From Pseudomonas sp. KU26590 (GTDB taxonomy: Bacteria; Pseudomonadota; Gammaproteobacteria; Pseudomonadales; Pseudomonadaceae), in NCBI RefSeq assembly GCF_026153515.1, contig NZ_CP110644.1, positions 4,431,501 to 4,495,500 on the forward strand: DNA of 64,000 nt, given 5' to 3'. Position numbers and translations under genes: made by a program. Shown in pieces: positions 50,933-61,749 of the stretch. Every line of letters begins with the position of its first letter. The first letter of the stretch is position 1. The notes under the pieces were generated by a model that was not told the DNA's origin, made no database searches, and worked only from the letters and a program-made list of their open reading frames with translations.

Positions 50933-51654
50933 TATTCGTACCTCCTGGAATTCAGCCTGCGTTCAAGCGATGCCCGATCATAGGTTTCGGGTATGTGAGT
51001 GTCAATTTGCTGGATATTCTGGCGGTAAGCCTTGGTAGAGCCATCATGGTTCTTGATAAAAATATCGACGGTCACTGCATGGCCGAACTCGTATTTCAAA
51101 CGATTCACCACTTCCCGAGCGGCAAAGTATTGATCCACGAAGCCCTGCATCGGGATATTCCGGCCCTCCACTTTTTCTCGCGCCTGAACAAACTCCCAGG
51201 CTCTCTCGGGATTTTGATAAACATAGAGCACCAACACGAACCGACCCCGCTTGAGCGAACGCCGGATGTTGAGTGAAACCGTGTCGAAATTTGATGCCGT
51301 GCCGTCCAGCAGAAAAGACTGCTGCAGCCGCAGCGCCTCATCATGAACGGCGGACACTAAAACAGACACCGCCCGTTGAAAGAGCGAAGAATTACTCCCT
51401 GTGTATCCAGGCAATTCGGCGCGATAGGTATCCGGGTCGATACGCAGTACAGACCCACCGAATCGAGCAAGAAACTCCAAAGATGCTTCAGTTTTGCCTG
51501 CCCCATGTGAGCCCGCCATAAACACCGATACGGGCGATTCCTCTGATAGGTATACCGCAGGATCCGTCAGCCTCCTCGCAATCTCCTTCCGATTAGCCTT
51601 GGCAAACACCACAGCCTCTTCTGAAATCCGTCGATCATCCGTATCCACAGTCAC
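50932..51654 (-). CDS. Zeta-toxin family kinase
   Basis: 240-residue P-loop kinase of the zeta/PezT fold. Walker A GSHGAGKTEASLEFL at residues 48-62 (Lys54), then VLRIDPDTYRAELPGYTGSN matching the substrate-binding Asp and Arg of zeta toxins, SFLLDGTASNFDTVSLNIRR, and the lid-region NPERAWEFVQAREKVEGRNI. Plasmid zeta toxins phosphorylate UDP-N-acetyl sugars and block wall synthesis; many chromosomal relatives are uncharacterised. The GTG at 51654 or the GTG at 51648 (AAGGA ~9 bp upstream) could start it. Base composition looks more AT-rich than its neighbours, which suggests acquisition. No epsilon-type antitoxin lies upstream; the 52-aa gene is downstream. Confidence 0.88.
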   Translation of the reverse strand: MTVDTDDRRISEEAVVFAKANRKEIARRLTDPAVYLSEESPVSVFMAGSHGAGKTEASLEFLARFGGSVLRIDPDTYRAELPGYTGSNSSLFQRAVSVLVSAVHDEALRLQQSFLLDGTASNFDTVSLNIRRSLKRGRFVLVLYVYQNPERAWEFVQAREKVEGRNIPMQGFVDQYFAAREVVNRLKYEFGHAVTVDIFIKNHDGSTKAYRQNIQQIDTHIPETYDRASLERRLNSRRYE

Positions 51655-51827
51655 CCATCCTTTATGAAGTCACGACTATCCAGCGCCGCGCAGTATTCGC
51701 GAGGTTTTGGACTGCGCCTATCCGACGTCACAAAACGAAACAGGATGCGCTGGTGAGCATTCACAACGCTGTATCTGCGAAGGAGATGTCTGGGCGAACA
51801 AAGGTTATCGGTAACGCCACACATCTG

Positions 51828-52256
51828 AGCCGGCTTGCTGGCGAACCAGATTTACTCGCCGCCATCAACGTGACTGACACGCCACGTTCGCCAGCAAGCC
51901 GGCTCCTACAGTGACCCTGGCAGCGCCCAACATCAGCGGCGAACGCAAAGTAGCGGCCAGACAAGATCAGTTCTGCAGCAAGCCAGCGGCAATGTGAACC
52001 TGTGCCCATCGGGATGCCGCGTCGAACCGCAGGCAGTGTAGGAGCGCGCTTGCCCGCGAATCGCGATGTGTCAGGTGAATACGAGGCTAACCCTACCGAC
52101 GTCTTCGCGGGCAAGCACGCTGCTACAGTGGATTGCGGCAGCGAGCATGATTTCAGCGGACACAGAGCCTGTAGCCGGCTTGCTGGCGAACCGGTTTCGT
52201 CAGTCGACACTTCCGGTTCCGACCCACCGCGTTCGCCAGCAAGCCGGCCCCGACTG
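51828..52256. repeat. Three successive REPINs (families 2, 3, 2)
   Basis: Doublet 1 is family 2 (51828-51911), doublet 2 is family 3 (GTAGGAGCGCGCTTGCCCGC at 52039, inverse to ~52127), doublet 3 is family 2 (52170-52256). Two REP families alternate in one gap, unlike the single-family array at 39.3 kb. Confidence 0.85.
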
Positions 52257-52285
52257 TGGATCTCGACAGCGCCCAGAATCAGCGC

Positions 52286-52316
52286 AAAAAACAACGCCTC
52301 CACAAGGGAGGCGTTG
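52286..52316 (-). terminator. Intrinsic terminator after katG
   Basis: On the - strand CAACGCCTCC pairs with GGAGGCGTTG, followed by T6. It lies 35 bp past the katG stop. Confidence 0.9.
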
Positions 52317-52350
52317 GGTATTACAGATTGAGGGCTATGAAGCACGCACC

Positions 52351-54887
<2,537 letters not shown>

Positions 54888-55349
54888 ATGGCCACCACCG
54901 CTTCACTGGCCCCGCTGTTCCGGCAATCAGTGGGCTTTGATCGCTTCAATGATTTTTTCGAGTCAGCACTGCACAGCGGGGTTAACGCCAGCGGCCCTCC
55001 TCATAACGTCGAACGATACGGCACCGATCATTACCGAATCGTGATCGCCACGGCCGGACTTGCCGCCGCCGATCTTGACCTGACTCTGGAAAAAAACGTG
55101 CTGACCGTTTGCGGGGGCGAGGCGCACACCGATGGCGGTGTGACATACCTGCACCAGGGCATCGCCCATGGCCCGTTCCGGCTGGTCTTTCATCTGGCCG
55201 ATCACATCGAGGTGCAGGGCGCGACCTTCAAGAATGGTTTGCTGATCGTCTTCCTGCTACGCGTCGAACCCCAAGGGGCCAAAGCCCGACGGATCAGCAT
55301 TCACAGCCCCGGGGACGAGCCTGACCGGCCACACATCAGCCGACCTTGA
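54888..55349 (+). CDS. Small heat-shock protein (Hsp20/IbpA family)
   Basis: 153-residue alpha-crystallin-domain chaperone. N-terminus MATTASLAPLFRQSVGFDRF and NVERYGTDHYRIVIATAGL are IbpA-like; the domain continues with LDLTLEKNVLTVCGGEA and HGPFRLVFHLADHIEVQGAT. The family I-x-I/V tail motif is replaced by KARRISIHSPG (I-S-I). It would hold unfolded proteins during heat stress. Next to katG, so a stress cluster. The leader suggests temperature control of translation. Confidence 0.92.
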   Translation: MATTASLAPLFRQSVGFDRFNDFFESALHSGVNASGPPHNVERYGTDHYRIVIATAGLAAADLDLTLEKNVLTVCGGEAHTDGGVTYLHQGIAHGPFRLVFHLADHIEVQGATFKNGLLIVFLLRVEPQGAKARRISIHSPGDEPDRPHISRP

Positions 55350-55391
55350 ACGAGGCAGAAAGCCCGTTGATTTCCCGGGATCAGGGCTTGA

Positions 55392-56246
55392 TCAGGTTGC
55401 AATCGGCGCGAAATCAAACAGCACTTGAGGCGCATCAATCAGCAGGGAGCGCATCAATTGCGTGTTGCAGCCCAGGGTGTGCAACTGCTCGACCACCGAG
55501 CCGAAACACACCGCGTTTTCATGCTGGGTGTGGGGCCAGTCACTGCCCCAGACCAGCCGCTGCTGGCCGAACGCATCGACCAGCAACGGCAGCGCGGCGC
55601 GGGCGAAATCGAGGTTCTCTTGCGCGCTGCCTTCCAGACGGTAGATGCCCGAGACCTTCATCCACAGTTGCCCGCTGCGGCCCAGCTCCAGCATCTGGCG
55701 AAAGCCCGGCTGATCGAGGCCCAGGCGAGCATCAGGCCGGCCGAAGTGGTCGATCACGATCTTGATTCCGAACGGCATCAGCCCGGCCAGCAGCGCCGGC
55801 ATGTCAGCGACCTGGCGGTGCACTTCAACGTGCCAGTCCAGCGCGGCGATGCGCCCGAAAAACACCTGCCACTGCGGATCGGAAAAGTCCGGCAGCACCT
55901 TGCCCATCAGGTTCAGACGCACGCCGACGACACCCAGTCGATCCATCTCCTCCAACGCGGCACGGCTGATGTCGCGCTCGACCACCACCACGCCACGCAT
56001 GTGTTCTGGCGCTTGCTCGAGCGCGGCCAGCAAGTAGCGGTTATCGGTGCCGAGAAAGCTCGGTTGCACCAGCACGCCATGACTCAGGCCGTGCTGATGA
56101 AGTTGATCGCGGTACATCGCCAGCGTGGCGTCGTAGTCGGGTGAATAGCGTCGTGCCGATGTCAGGTCCAGCTCCCTGCTGAAGACGTGTGCGTGACCGT
56201 CGATGCCAAGGATCGAGGCGGGAGAGGCGCAAAAGAGGTCGGACAT
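55392..56246 (-). CDS. Amidohydrolase (2-pyrone-4,6-dicarboxylate lactonase-like)
   Basis: 284-residue TIM-barrel metal-dependent hydrolase of the amidohydrolase-2 group. Metal-site residues: His pair in ILGIDGHAHVFSREL, catalytic or ligand residues in IVIDHFGRPDARLGLDQ and Asp in RLVWGSDWPHTQHENAV. This set is characteristic of PDC hydrolase/L-rhamnono- or L-fucono-lactonase relatives. The ATG at 56246 has GAGATCC upstream; an ATG three codons earlier is possible. It is the last gene of gntR-MFS-amidohydrolase and likely acts on the compound imported by the MFS protein. Confidence 0.88.
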   Translation of the reverse strand: MSDLFCASPASILGIDGHAHVFSRELDLTSARRYSPDYDATLAMYRDQLHQHGLSHGVLVQPSFLGTDNRYLLAALEQAPEHMRGVVVVERDISRAALEEMDRLGVVGVRLNLMGKVLPDFSDPQWQVFFGRIAALDWHVEVHRQVADMPALLAGLMPFGIKIVIDHFGRPDARLGLDQPGFRQMLELGRSGQLWMKVSGIYRLEGSAQENLDFARAALPLLVDAFGQQRLVWGSDWPHTQHENAVCFGSVVEQLHTLGCNTQLMRSLLIDAPQVLFDFAPIAT

Positions 56247-56301
56247 GGATCTCATCTGTCAAAAGATGCGCGACGCAAAGGGCGTCGCGCTGAAGGAAAC
56301 A

Positions 56302-57591
56302 TCAGGCGCTGGCGGTTTCGCTGCGTGTGTCGGCGACGGCGCTGCCAGCGGGGTTGCCTTCGAGACTACGGCCGCGGGTTTCCGGCAGGCACAAGGCGGC
56401 AATCACGGCGACGCCATAGGCGATCCCGGCGTCGATGCCGATGGCCGAACCCAGCGACATTGATTCGCTCATGTGGCCCACCAGAAACGGGAAGACCGAG
56501 GACAGCACGCGGCCGAAGTTGTAGCAGAAGCCCACCCCTGCCCCGCGGACGTCAGCGGGATACAGCTCGTTGAACAACGCACCCAAACTGGCAGGGATGC
56601 CGGCGGCAAAGAAGCCCAACGGGAAACCGAGGAACAGCATCTGCGTGTTGGTCAGCGGCAGGAACACGTAGCACTGCACGGTGACCACACAGCACAGGGC
56701 GAACAGCACGATGTTCAAACGACGGCCGATGCGGTCGATGAGAAAGCCGCTGGCGATGCAGCCGCACCAGAACGCGACGATGATCACCGCCAGGTAGCCG
56801 CCGGAATTGAGCACCGACAGGTTGCGTTCGGTTTTCAGGAACGTCGGCAGCCAGGTCATCACCGCGTGATAACCGCCGTGGGCGCCGAGGCCGAGCAAAC
56901 CGCCGAGCAGCGTCACGCGGATCAGTTCCGGGCGGAAGATGCCGGCCAGTGACTTGAAGAAACGCTGCGGGATGGCGTTTTCTTTTTGCAGGCGCTGGAA
57001 GCTGTCCGGCTCCTCGACGTTGCGGCGCACCCAGATGATCAGCAGCGACGGCAGCAGGCCGACCAGAAACATCACCCGCCAGGCCATGTCCTGCGGCACG
57101 AACGAATAGATCAGGGTAAACACGCCGACGGCCAGGCCCCAGCCTACCGCCCACGCACTCTGCACGGTGCCCATGACCTTGCCACGGTATTTCGGGTTGA
57201 TGGTCTCGGCCATCAACACCGCACCTGCGGCCCACTCGCCGCCGATGCCGAAGCCCTGCAGCGCCTTGACGATGAGCAGAGAGCTGAAACCGGTGACGAA
57301 CGCCGACAGAAAGGTGAAGAACGAGAACCAGAGGATCATCCACTGCAGCGTACGCACCCGGCCGTAGCGGTCCGACAGCGTGCCGCCGACCCAGCCGCCC
57401 AGGGCCGAGGTGATCAGCGTCACACCACTGATCAAGCCGGCGTCGCCCTTGCTCAAGGCAAACGCGGCGATCAGCGCCGGGATCGCCAGGCCGAACATCT
57501 GAACTTCCAGGGCGTCCAGCGACCACCCGCCGAAACAGGCCCAGAACGTCTTGCGCTCCCGAGGAGTGACTTGGCGATACCAGTTGAACAT
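56302..57591 (-). CDS. MFS transporter, sugar/aromatic-acid type (MHS-like)
   Basis: 429-residue, 12-segment transporter. Motif A-like GGTLSDRYGRVRTLQWMILW and IASGFLIDRIGRRLNIVLFA, plus GFGIGGEWAAGAVLMAETI, place it in the group that includes NanT, ShiA and aromatic acid:H+ symporters. Gene order with a UTRA-type GntR and a lactonase-like amidohydrolase suggests import of a carboxylic acid, lactone or sugar. Encoded 55 bp upstream of the amidohydrolase. Confidence 0.9.
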   Translation of the reverse strand: MFNWYRQVTPRERKTFWACFGGWSLDALEVQMFGLAIPALIAAFALSKGDAGLISGVTLITSALGGWVGGTLSDRYGRVRTLQWMILWFSFFTFLSAFVTGFSSLLIVKALQGFGIGGEWAAGAVLMAETINPKYRGKVMGTVQSAWAVGWGLAVGVFTLIYSFVPQDMAWRVMFLVGLLPSLLIIWVRRNVEEPDSFQRLQKENAIPQRFFKSLAGIFRPELIRVTLLGGLLGLGAHGGYHAVMTWLPTFLKTERNLSVLNSGGYLAVIIVAFWCGCIASGFLIDRIGRRLNIVLFALCCVVTVQCYVFLPLTNTQMLFLGFPLGFFAAGIPASLGALFNELYPADVRGAGVGFCYNFGRVLSSVFPFLVGHMSESMSLGSAIGIDAGIAYGVAVIAALCLPETRGRSLEGNPAGSAVADTRSETASA

Positions 57592-57685
57592 GTTTTTTGT
57601 CCTTATAAGGGTGAAGCGGCAGGTGCTTTAGAGCCCGTTCTGAGTGACGGGCTTGGGTGCAGAATTGGGCTGTCGACGTCGTGGG

Positions 57686-58417
57686 TCAGCGGATGTCGAC
57701 GCTGTAGCGGAAGTGGCTGGCATGGCCTCGGGAGCGGCGCCATTCCAGCGGCTCGCCGGCGTAATTGCGCGCCAGACGTTCGATCACCACCACGGGGCTG
57801 TTGACCGGCACTTGCAGCAAGCGGGCGTGGGTCTCGTTGATGGCTTCGGCGGTCAGGGTCTCTTCGGCGTAGGCCACGACCTGGCCGCATTGCTCTTCGT
57901 AGATCGGATAGAGCAGCGGGCCCTGGCGGCTGAGGTCGATTTCCAGCAGGGTCTGAAACTGAACCTGGGGCAGCCAGATTTCTTCGGCGAGCACAGGCTG
58001 GGCATCGAGCAGACGCAGGCGGATCAGGCGAATCACCGGCGCGTCCAGCGGCAGACCAAGGGCGTGGGAAACGGCCGAGGGCGCGGTGACGGCTTCGATT
58101 GAGAGAATGCGGCTTTCGGGCACCTGGCGTTGGCCGGAGACGCTTTGAAAGCGGAAGAAGCGGAACAGCGAGGACTGGAACTGCGGCCGGCGAATGAAGG
58201 TGCCGCGGCCCTGCTGGCGTTCGAGGATGTTTTCGTTGACCAGCATGTCGATGGCTTTGCGCACGGTGCCGGTGGAGAGGCAGTACTCGCTGGACAGCGC
58301 GGCTTCGGTGGGGATGGCTTCGCCCGGCCGCCAGCGGTTGTTGGCGATCTGTTCGGCGAGTTGGTCGCGCAGGCGTTGGTAGAGCGGCAAGCGGACATCG
58401 CTGGAGAGTCGGTTCAT
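57686..58417 (-). CDS. GntR-family regulator with UTRA domain (HutC subfamily)
   Basis: 243 residues: N-terminal winged helix (PLYQRLRDQLAEQIANNRWR, STGTVRKAIDMLVNENILER) and a C-terminal UTRA ligand domain (VIRLIRLRLLDAQPVLAEEI, YAEETLTAEAINETHARLLQ, PVVVIERLARNYAGEPLEWR). HutC-type regulators repress their own operon until a substrate binds. It is first in the - strand operon with the MFS and amidohydrolase genes. A near-palindrome at 58443-58456 lies 25 bp before its start. Confidence 0.9.
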   Translation of the reverse strand: MNRLSSDVRLPLYQRLRDQLAEQIANNRWRPGEAIPTEAALSSEYCLSTGTVRKAIDMLVNENILERQQGRGTFIRRPQFQSSLFRFFRFQSVSGQRQVPESRILSIEAVTAPSAVSHALGLPLDAPVIRLIRLRLLDAQPVLAEEIWLPQVQFQTLLEIDLSRQGPLLYPIYEEQCGQVVAYAEETLTAEAINETHARLLQVPVNSPVVVIERLARNYAGEPLEWRRSRGHASHFRYSVDIR

Positions 58418-58442
58418 GGAGGCGCTTCGCTGTTGTATTTAT

Positions 58443-58456
58443 GTAGTCATCTATAT
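58443..58456. promoter_or_regulatory. Putative HutC-type operator
   Basis: TGTAGTCATCTATA: arms TGTAG and CTATA are inverted with one mismatch around TCAT. Position just upstream of the gntR start suits autorepression. Confidence 0.4.
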
Positions 58457-58881
58457 GAATCTGCGCTGAGTATTGTCCCGTTACCAATAGGCGTCAAGGG
58501 TGGGGATGGGGCTTGGCGGATGAATGGCGTATGGGCGATCTTGCTGGCGGGTTCAGGCAGATGCGAAAACGGCAGAGCTATGTCTGCCTTCAGATTGTCG
58601 GGGGTGCGCGGGTGACCAGGTCGAGGATCAGGTCGGCGAGATTGTAGCGAGCGCACCGATCATGAGTGTCAGGGCGAGAAAGCCGAACAGGAAGATTGCG
58701 AGCTTAGCCATGGGTTTCTCCTACGCAGGTATGAAGTACTAGGGATTCGAGCCGGAAGATGGCGACCGGTCGGCTTGATCGGTCTGCCGGGAGTGAAGTG
58801 ATTTTGGGGGTTGCTGCTGTTTCAGTACAGATTCAGGTAAGGCTTATAAATACGGATCAGATGAGTCGCGGCAGTTGTTTA
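58457..58881. other. Gap holding a very short membrane-peptide gene
   Basis: Between the gntR operator and mosaic element 2. Apart from the 27-aa gene at 58628-58711 I see no gene; the AT-richer stretch near 58800-58860 may carry its promoter. Confidence 0.5.
58628..58711 (-). CDS. 27-aa single-pass membrane peptide
   Basis: Reads MAKLAIFLFGFLALTLMIG then ALATISPT and a TGA stop. AGGAGA lies 6 bp before the ATG, a strong ribosome site. Nearly the whole peptide is one hydrophobic helix with a Lys at position 3, the layout of small inner-membrane peptides such as KdpF or YbgT that attach to larger complexes. No partner gene is adjacent. Chance is possible at this length, but the ribosome site and composition argue for a real gene. 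Confidence 0.55.
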   Translation of the reverse strand: MAKLAIFLFGFLALTLMIGALATISPT

Positions 58882-59826
58882 GGTCAAGAGCATCTGCCTA
58901 ACGGCAGATTGTTTCGCCTTCGGCGAGTTACTTTTAAAAGCACTAAAAGTAACCAAAAGTGCCTGCTCTCGGTTTGGCCCGACTTCGTCGGGTTCCCTCA
59001 CTCCGACGACGCTCCGTGGGCCCGCGCCGAACGGACATCCATGTCCTGACGGCGCTCTCGCGGCATCCATGCCGCTCGGCCCACTGCGCGTCGTCTGCGT
59101 TCAGCCTGCACCCAAGTCGCGATTGGCGGTGTCTGGGCTGGCTGTGTATGAAGATCAAAATCAAGTGCAGATCAAAAGCTTCCCGGCTAAAGCCGGTCCT
59201 ACTGACCGCATGCACATTCACTGTAGGAGCGCGCTTGCCCGCGATGGCGTCCTGTCAGCCACACAGATGCCGCTGAGCCACCGCAATTCGCGGGCAAGCG
59301 CGCTCCTACAGAGGATCTTCATCACGCCGAAGGACTCTCTGATCGTTCCCCCGCTCCGCGTGGTAACGTCGCCCCGGACGCTCCGCGTCCCGCAGACGAC
59401 GTGCATTCAGGCTGGGGGAGGTGACGCGGAGCGTCACAGGATGCATTCCCACGCGGAGCGTGGGAACGATCAAGTATCTCTGACACAACGCGCACATCGT
59501 AGGACCGGCTTTAGCCGGGAAGCCGTTGCCGTTGCCGTTGATTTTGATCTTCATGCGCAAAAAGCCCATTCACCGCCAATCGCGACTTGAGTGCAGGCTG
59601 AACGCAGGTCTCGCGCAGTGGGCCGAGCCGCATGGATGCGGCGAGAGCGCCGTCAGGACAGGGATGTCCGTTCGGCGCGGGCCCACGGAGCGAGACCGGA
59701 GTGAAGGAACCCCGACGCAGGAGGGGCCAAACCGGGAGCAGGCAGTTTTGGTTACTTTTGCTGCTTTTCAAAAGTAACTCGCCGAAGGCGAAACGGTCTG
59801 CCCCTAGGCAGACGCTCTTGATCTGA
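58882..59826. repeat. Mosaic inverted-repeat element 2
   Basis: Same plan as the element at 32.1-32.95 kb: outer arms (~58882-59165 and ~59545-59826) with TTTCGCCTTCGGCGAGTTAC ends, then family 1 REPs (near 59180 and 59500), then here an extra family 3 REPIN (59222-59312), then CGTTCCCCCGCTCCGCGTGG (from 59342) and its inverse (to ~59470) around a core. The core is inverted relative to the first element. Frames through it resemble each other in both copies but look like repeat translations. Confidence 0.85.
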
Positions 59827-59840
59827 ACAAGGCGCCTACC

Positions 59841-60275
59841 ATGCCCACCATCCGCCCCATGACCCTGGACGATTACGACGCCATCACCCAACTCATGCGT
59901 GACACACCCGGCATCTCTTTGCGTGACGCCGACTCGCGCGAGTCCACCGAACGGTATCTGCTGCGCAACCCCGGATTGAGCTTCGTCGCGGAGGACGGTT
60001 CGCACCTCTGCGGCTGTGTCATGTCGGGCCACGACGGCCGGCGCGGGTATTTGCAGCATCTGCTCGTGCTACCTGACTATCGGCGGCAGGGAATCGGACA
60101 GGCGCTGGTGGAGCGCTGTCTGGTCAGACTTGAAGCGGAAGGCATTCACAAATGCCACATCGACGTGCTCAAGACCAACCCGGCCGCAGCGACCTATTGG
60201 GCGAATCAGGGCTGGCAGTTGCGGGTTGATATTCACCGCTTTTCCTTCACCCGTCCCGGCAATGAAAACGCGTGA
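59841..60275 (+). CDS. GNAT-family N-acetyltransferase
   Basis: 144-residue acetyltransferase of the RimI/YhbS-like type. The acetyl-CoA motif is LVLPDYRRQGIGQALVERCL, followed by IHKCHIDVLKTNPAAATYW with the usual Asn and Tyr. It starts 15 bp after the mosaic element, with AAGG upstream of the ATG. Substrate unknown. Confidence 0.92.
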   Translation: MPTIRPMTLDDYDAITQLMRDTPGISLRDADSRESTERYLLRNPGLSFVAEDGSHLCGCVMSGHDGRRGYLQHLLVLPDYRRQGIGQALVERCLVRLEAEGIHKCHIDVLKTNPAAATYWANQGWQLRVDIHRFSFTRPGNENA

Positions 60276-60292
60276 AGCCCTGTTAACCCTGA

Positions 60293-61180
60293 TCAGAGTT
60301 GGCTCGCAGGCGCCACGGGTTGGCGTCTGGCGTAGACCATCAGGCCGCTCAGGAAGATAAGCCCAATGCCGAACATCGAGGCGGTGCCCGGGTAGTTGCC
60401 GAACAGCAGAATCCCGTAAGCCACAGCGAAGATGATTTGCAGATAACCCAACGGTGCGAGCACGGACGAAGAAGCATAGCGATAAGACTTGGCCATCAGA
60501 AAGTGCGCGCACAAACCCAGACCGCCCAGCACCAGCAGCAACCCCAATTGCAGCCAATCGGGCTCGGCCCAGTAGAACGGCACGATGGCACTGAGGATCA
60601 GGGTGCAAAAGACGCCGACGTAGAAGCTGCACACCGACGGGCTGTCGGTCTCCCCCGCCAGTTGCGTGAGCAGTTGATACAGCGCGAAGAACAGCGCGGT
60701 CGCCAGGGGAAACAGCATCCACAGTGAGAAGGCATCGCTGGCCGGGTTGATGATCACCAGCACGCCGATAAAGCCGAGCACCACCGACCCCCACTGCCAG
60801 CGGTCCGCCTTGATGCCGAAGATCAGGGGCGACAGGATCGTCACAAAAGCAGGCGCGAGGAAGACCAGCGCAGTGGATTCGGCGATGGGCACGTGGGTCA
60901 GGCCGAACAGGAAAGACAGGCTGTCGGCGAGCAGGACCACCGCCCGCAACAGGTGCAGCCAGGGCCGCCGGGTGTGGAAGACGTTTGCGCCGCCATTGCG
61001 CAGCAGCACGGTGGTCACCAAAGTCGAGTGAACAAGGTAGCGGGCCCACGCGACGAAGATCACTGGAAGGGAAAAAATCAGCGTCTTGGAAATCGCGTCA
61101 TGACTGGCGAACATCAGCGCCACGCCCGCCATCAACCACATGCCGATGACTTGCCGGTGCGCGCCGTGATGGGGAGTCAT
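60293..61180 (-). CDS. EamA/DMT-family transporter
   Basis: 295-residue drug/metabolite transporter with about ten membrane segments in two EamA repeats (ALMFASHDAISKTLIFSLPV with the second repeat from ATALFFALYQLLTQLAGETD). The family exports amino acids, nucleosides or other metabolites; no substrate can be given. The ATG at 61180 has AGG 7 bp upstream; a GTG 15 bp earlier is also open. Convergent with the GNAT gene with only 17 bp between stops. Confidence 0.9.
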   Translation of the reverse strand: MTPHHGAHRQVIGMWLMAGVALMFASHDAISKTLIFSLPVIFVAWARYLVHSTLVTTVLLRNGGANVFHTRRPWLHLLRAVVLLADSLSFLFGLTHVPIAESTALVFLAPAFVTILSPLIFGIKADRWQWGSVVLGFIGVLVIINPASDAFSLWMLFPLATALFFALYQLLTQLAGETDSPSVCSFYVGVFCTLILSAIVPFYWAEPDWLQLGLLLVLGGLGLCAHFLMAKSYRYASSSVLAPLGYLQIIFAVAYGILLFGNYPGTASMFGIGLIFLSGLMVYARRQPVAPASQL

Positions 61181-61284
61181 TGCAAAGCCTGCCACGAAAA
61201 AGATGCGCAGGAGTTAACCACAGAAGTCGGACCCGGCGCCCCGGGCACTTTGCTAAAACGCCCCACACACTTTATCGCGGGCAA

Positions 61285-61312
61285 TAAAAAACCCGCCTGA
61301 GCGGGTTCTTTT
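61285..61312 (-). terminator. Terminator between divergent genes
   Basis: On the - strand AACCCGC-TCAG-GCGGGTT is followed by TTTT and ATT, a strong intrinsic terminator; the + strand has CTTTT. Neither flanking gene ends here, so it should end a transcript coming from 61316-61745. Confidence 0.8.
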
Positions 61313-61315
61313 CTA

Positions 61316-61745
61316 TCAACACCATTCCAACATCCTGTCAGTAGCCGTCCCGGCAAATGGTGGATCATCCTTGACCAGCGAGACACATCCAGCGCCTCGG
61401 TTGATGGATCCAAGGTTGCGCTTGTGGCGCTTCGCTGTACAGGGCGACATTGCCCGACGTCGTGTAAGCCTTTCGCCATAGCACGTGTCCGGCGGCTCTC
61501 GAACGTGCCATCGAAAGAGTACCTGCCCAAGCCTCGCGACAAAGCCATGGCGAAGGCATAATGTGCGCCACACGAATACGCCTGCCGAGCTGAGCCCGCG
61601 TTGTACACCCACGCCTCAGTCGGCTTCAAACCAGCCCGGCCCTGCCGCGCCACGGGAAGCGATATGCCAACTCTTCTTCCGAGATGCCCCTGCTTTTCAC
61701 TCAAAAGCCTGCTTGAAAGCCCACTCCCCGGCTCACGGTCGTCGC
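61316..61745 (-). ncRNA. Candidate transcribed element ending at an orphan terminator
   Basis: A ~430-bp segment upstream of the - strand terminator. It has no good ribosome site or start for any of its open frames. One - strand frame reads KPTEAWVYNAGSARQAYSCG and LTGCWNGVDRKEPAQAG, phrases I associate, unverified, with hypothetical proteins scattered over Pseudomonas genomes, as expected of a multi-copy non-coding element that gets translated by gene finders. Type and boundaries are uncertain. Confidence 0.35.
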
Positions 61746-61749
61746 AGTC

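Larger units (their letters stand above)
51655..52350. other. 696-bp gap with three REPINs and the katG terminator
   Basis: Apart from the three REP doublets at 51828-52256 and the katG terminator it holds no believable gene. The ~170 bp beside the zeta gene (51655-51827) is AT-richer and may carry its promoter. Confidence 0.6.
61181..61749. other. 569-bp gap between divergent genes
   Basis: Contains a - strand terminator (61285-61312) and a ~430-bp unexplained segment (61316-61745), both listed separately. The last ~100 bp before the EamA gene should hold its promoter. Confidence 0.55.

Noticed and set aside
50932..51654. Shikimate kinase or other small-molecule P-loop kinase
   Set aside because: The IDPDTYRAELPGYTG and LLDGT patterns and the lid region match zeta toxins better than metabolic kinases.
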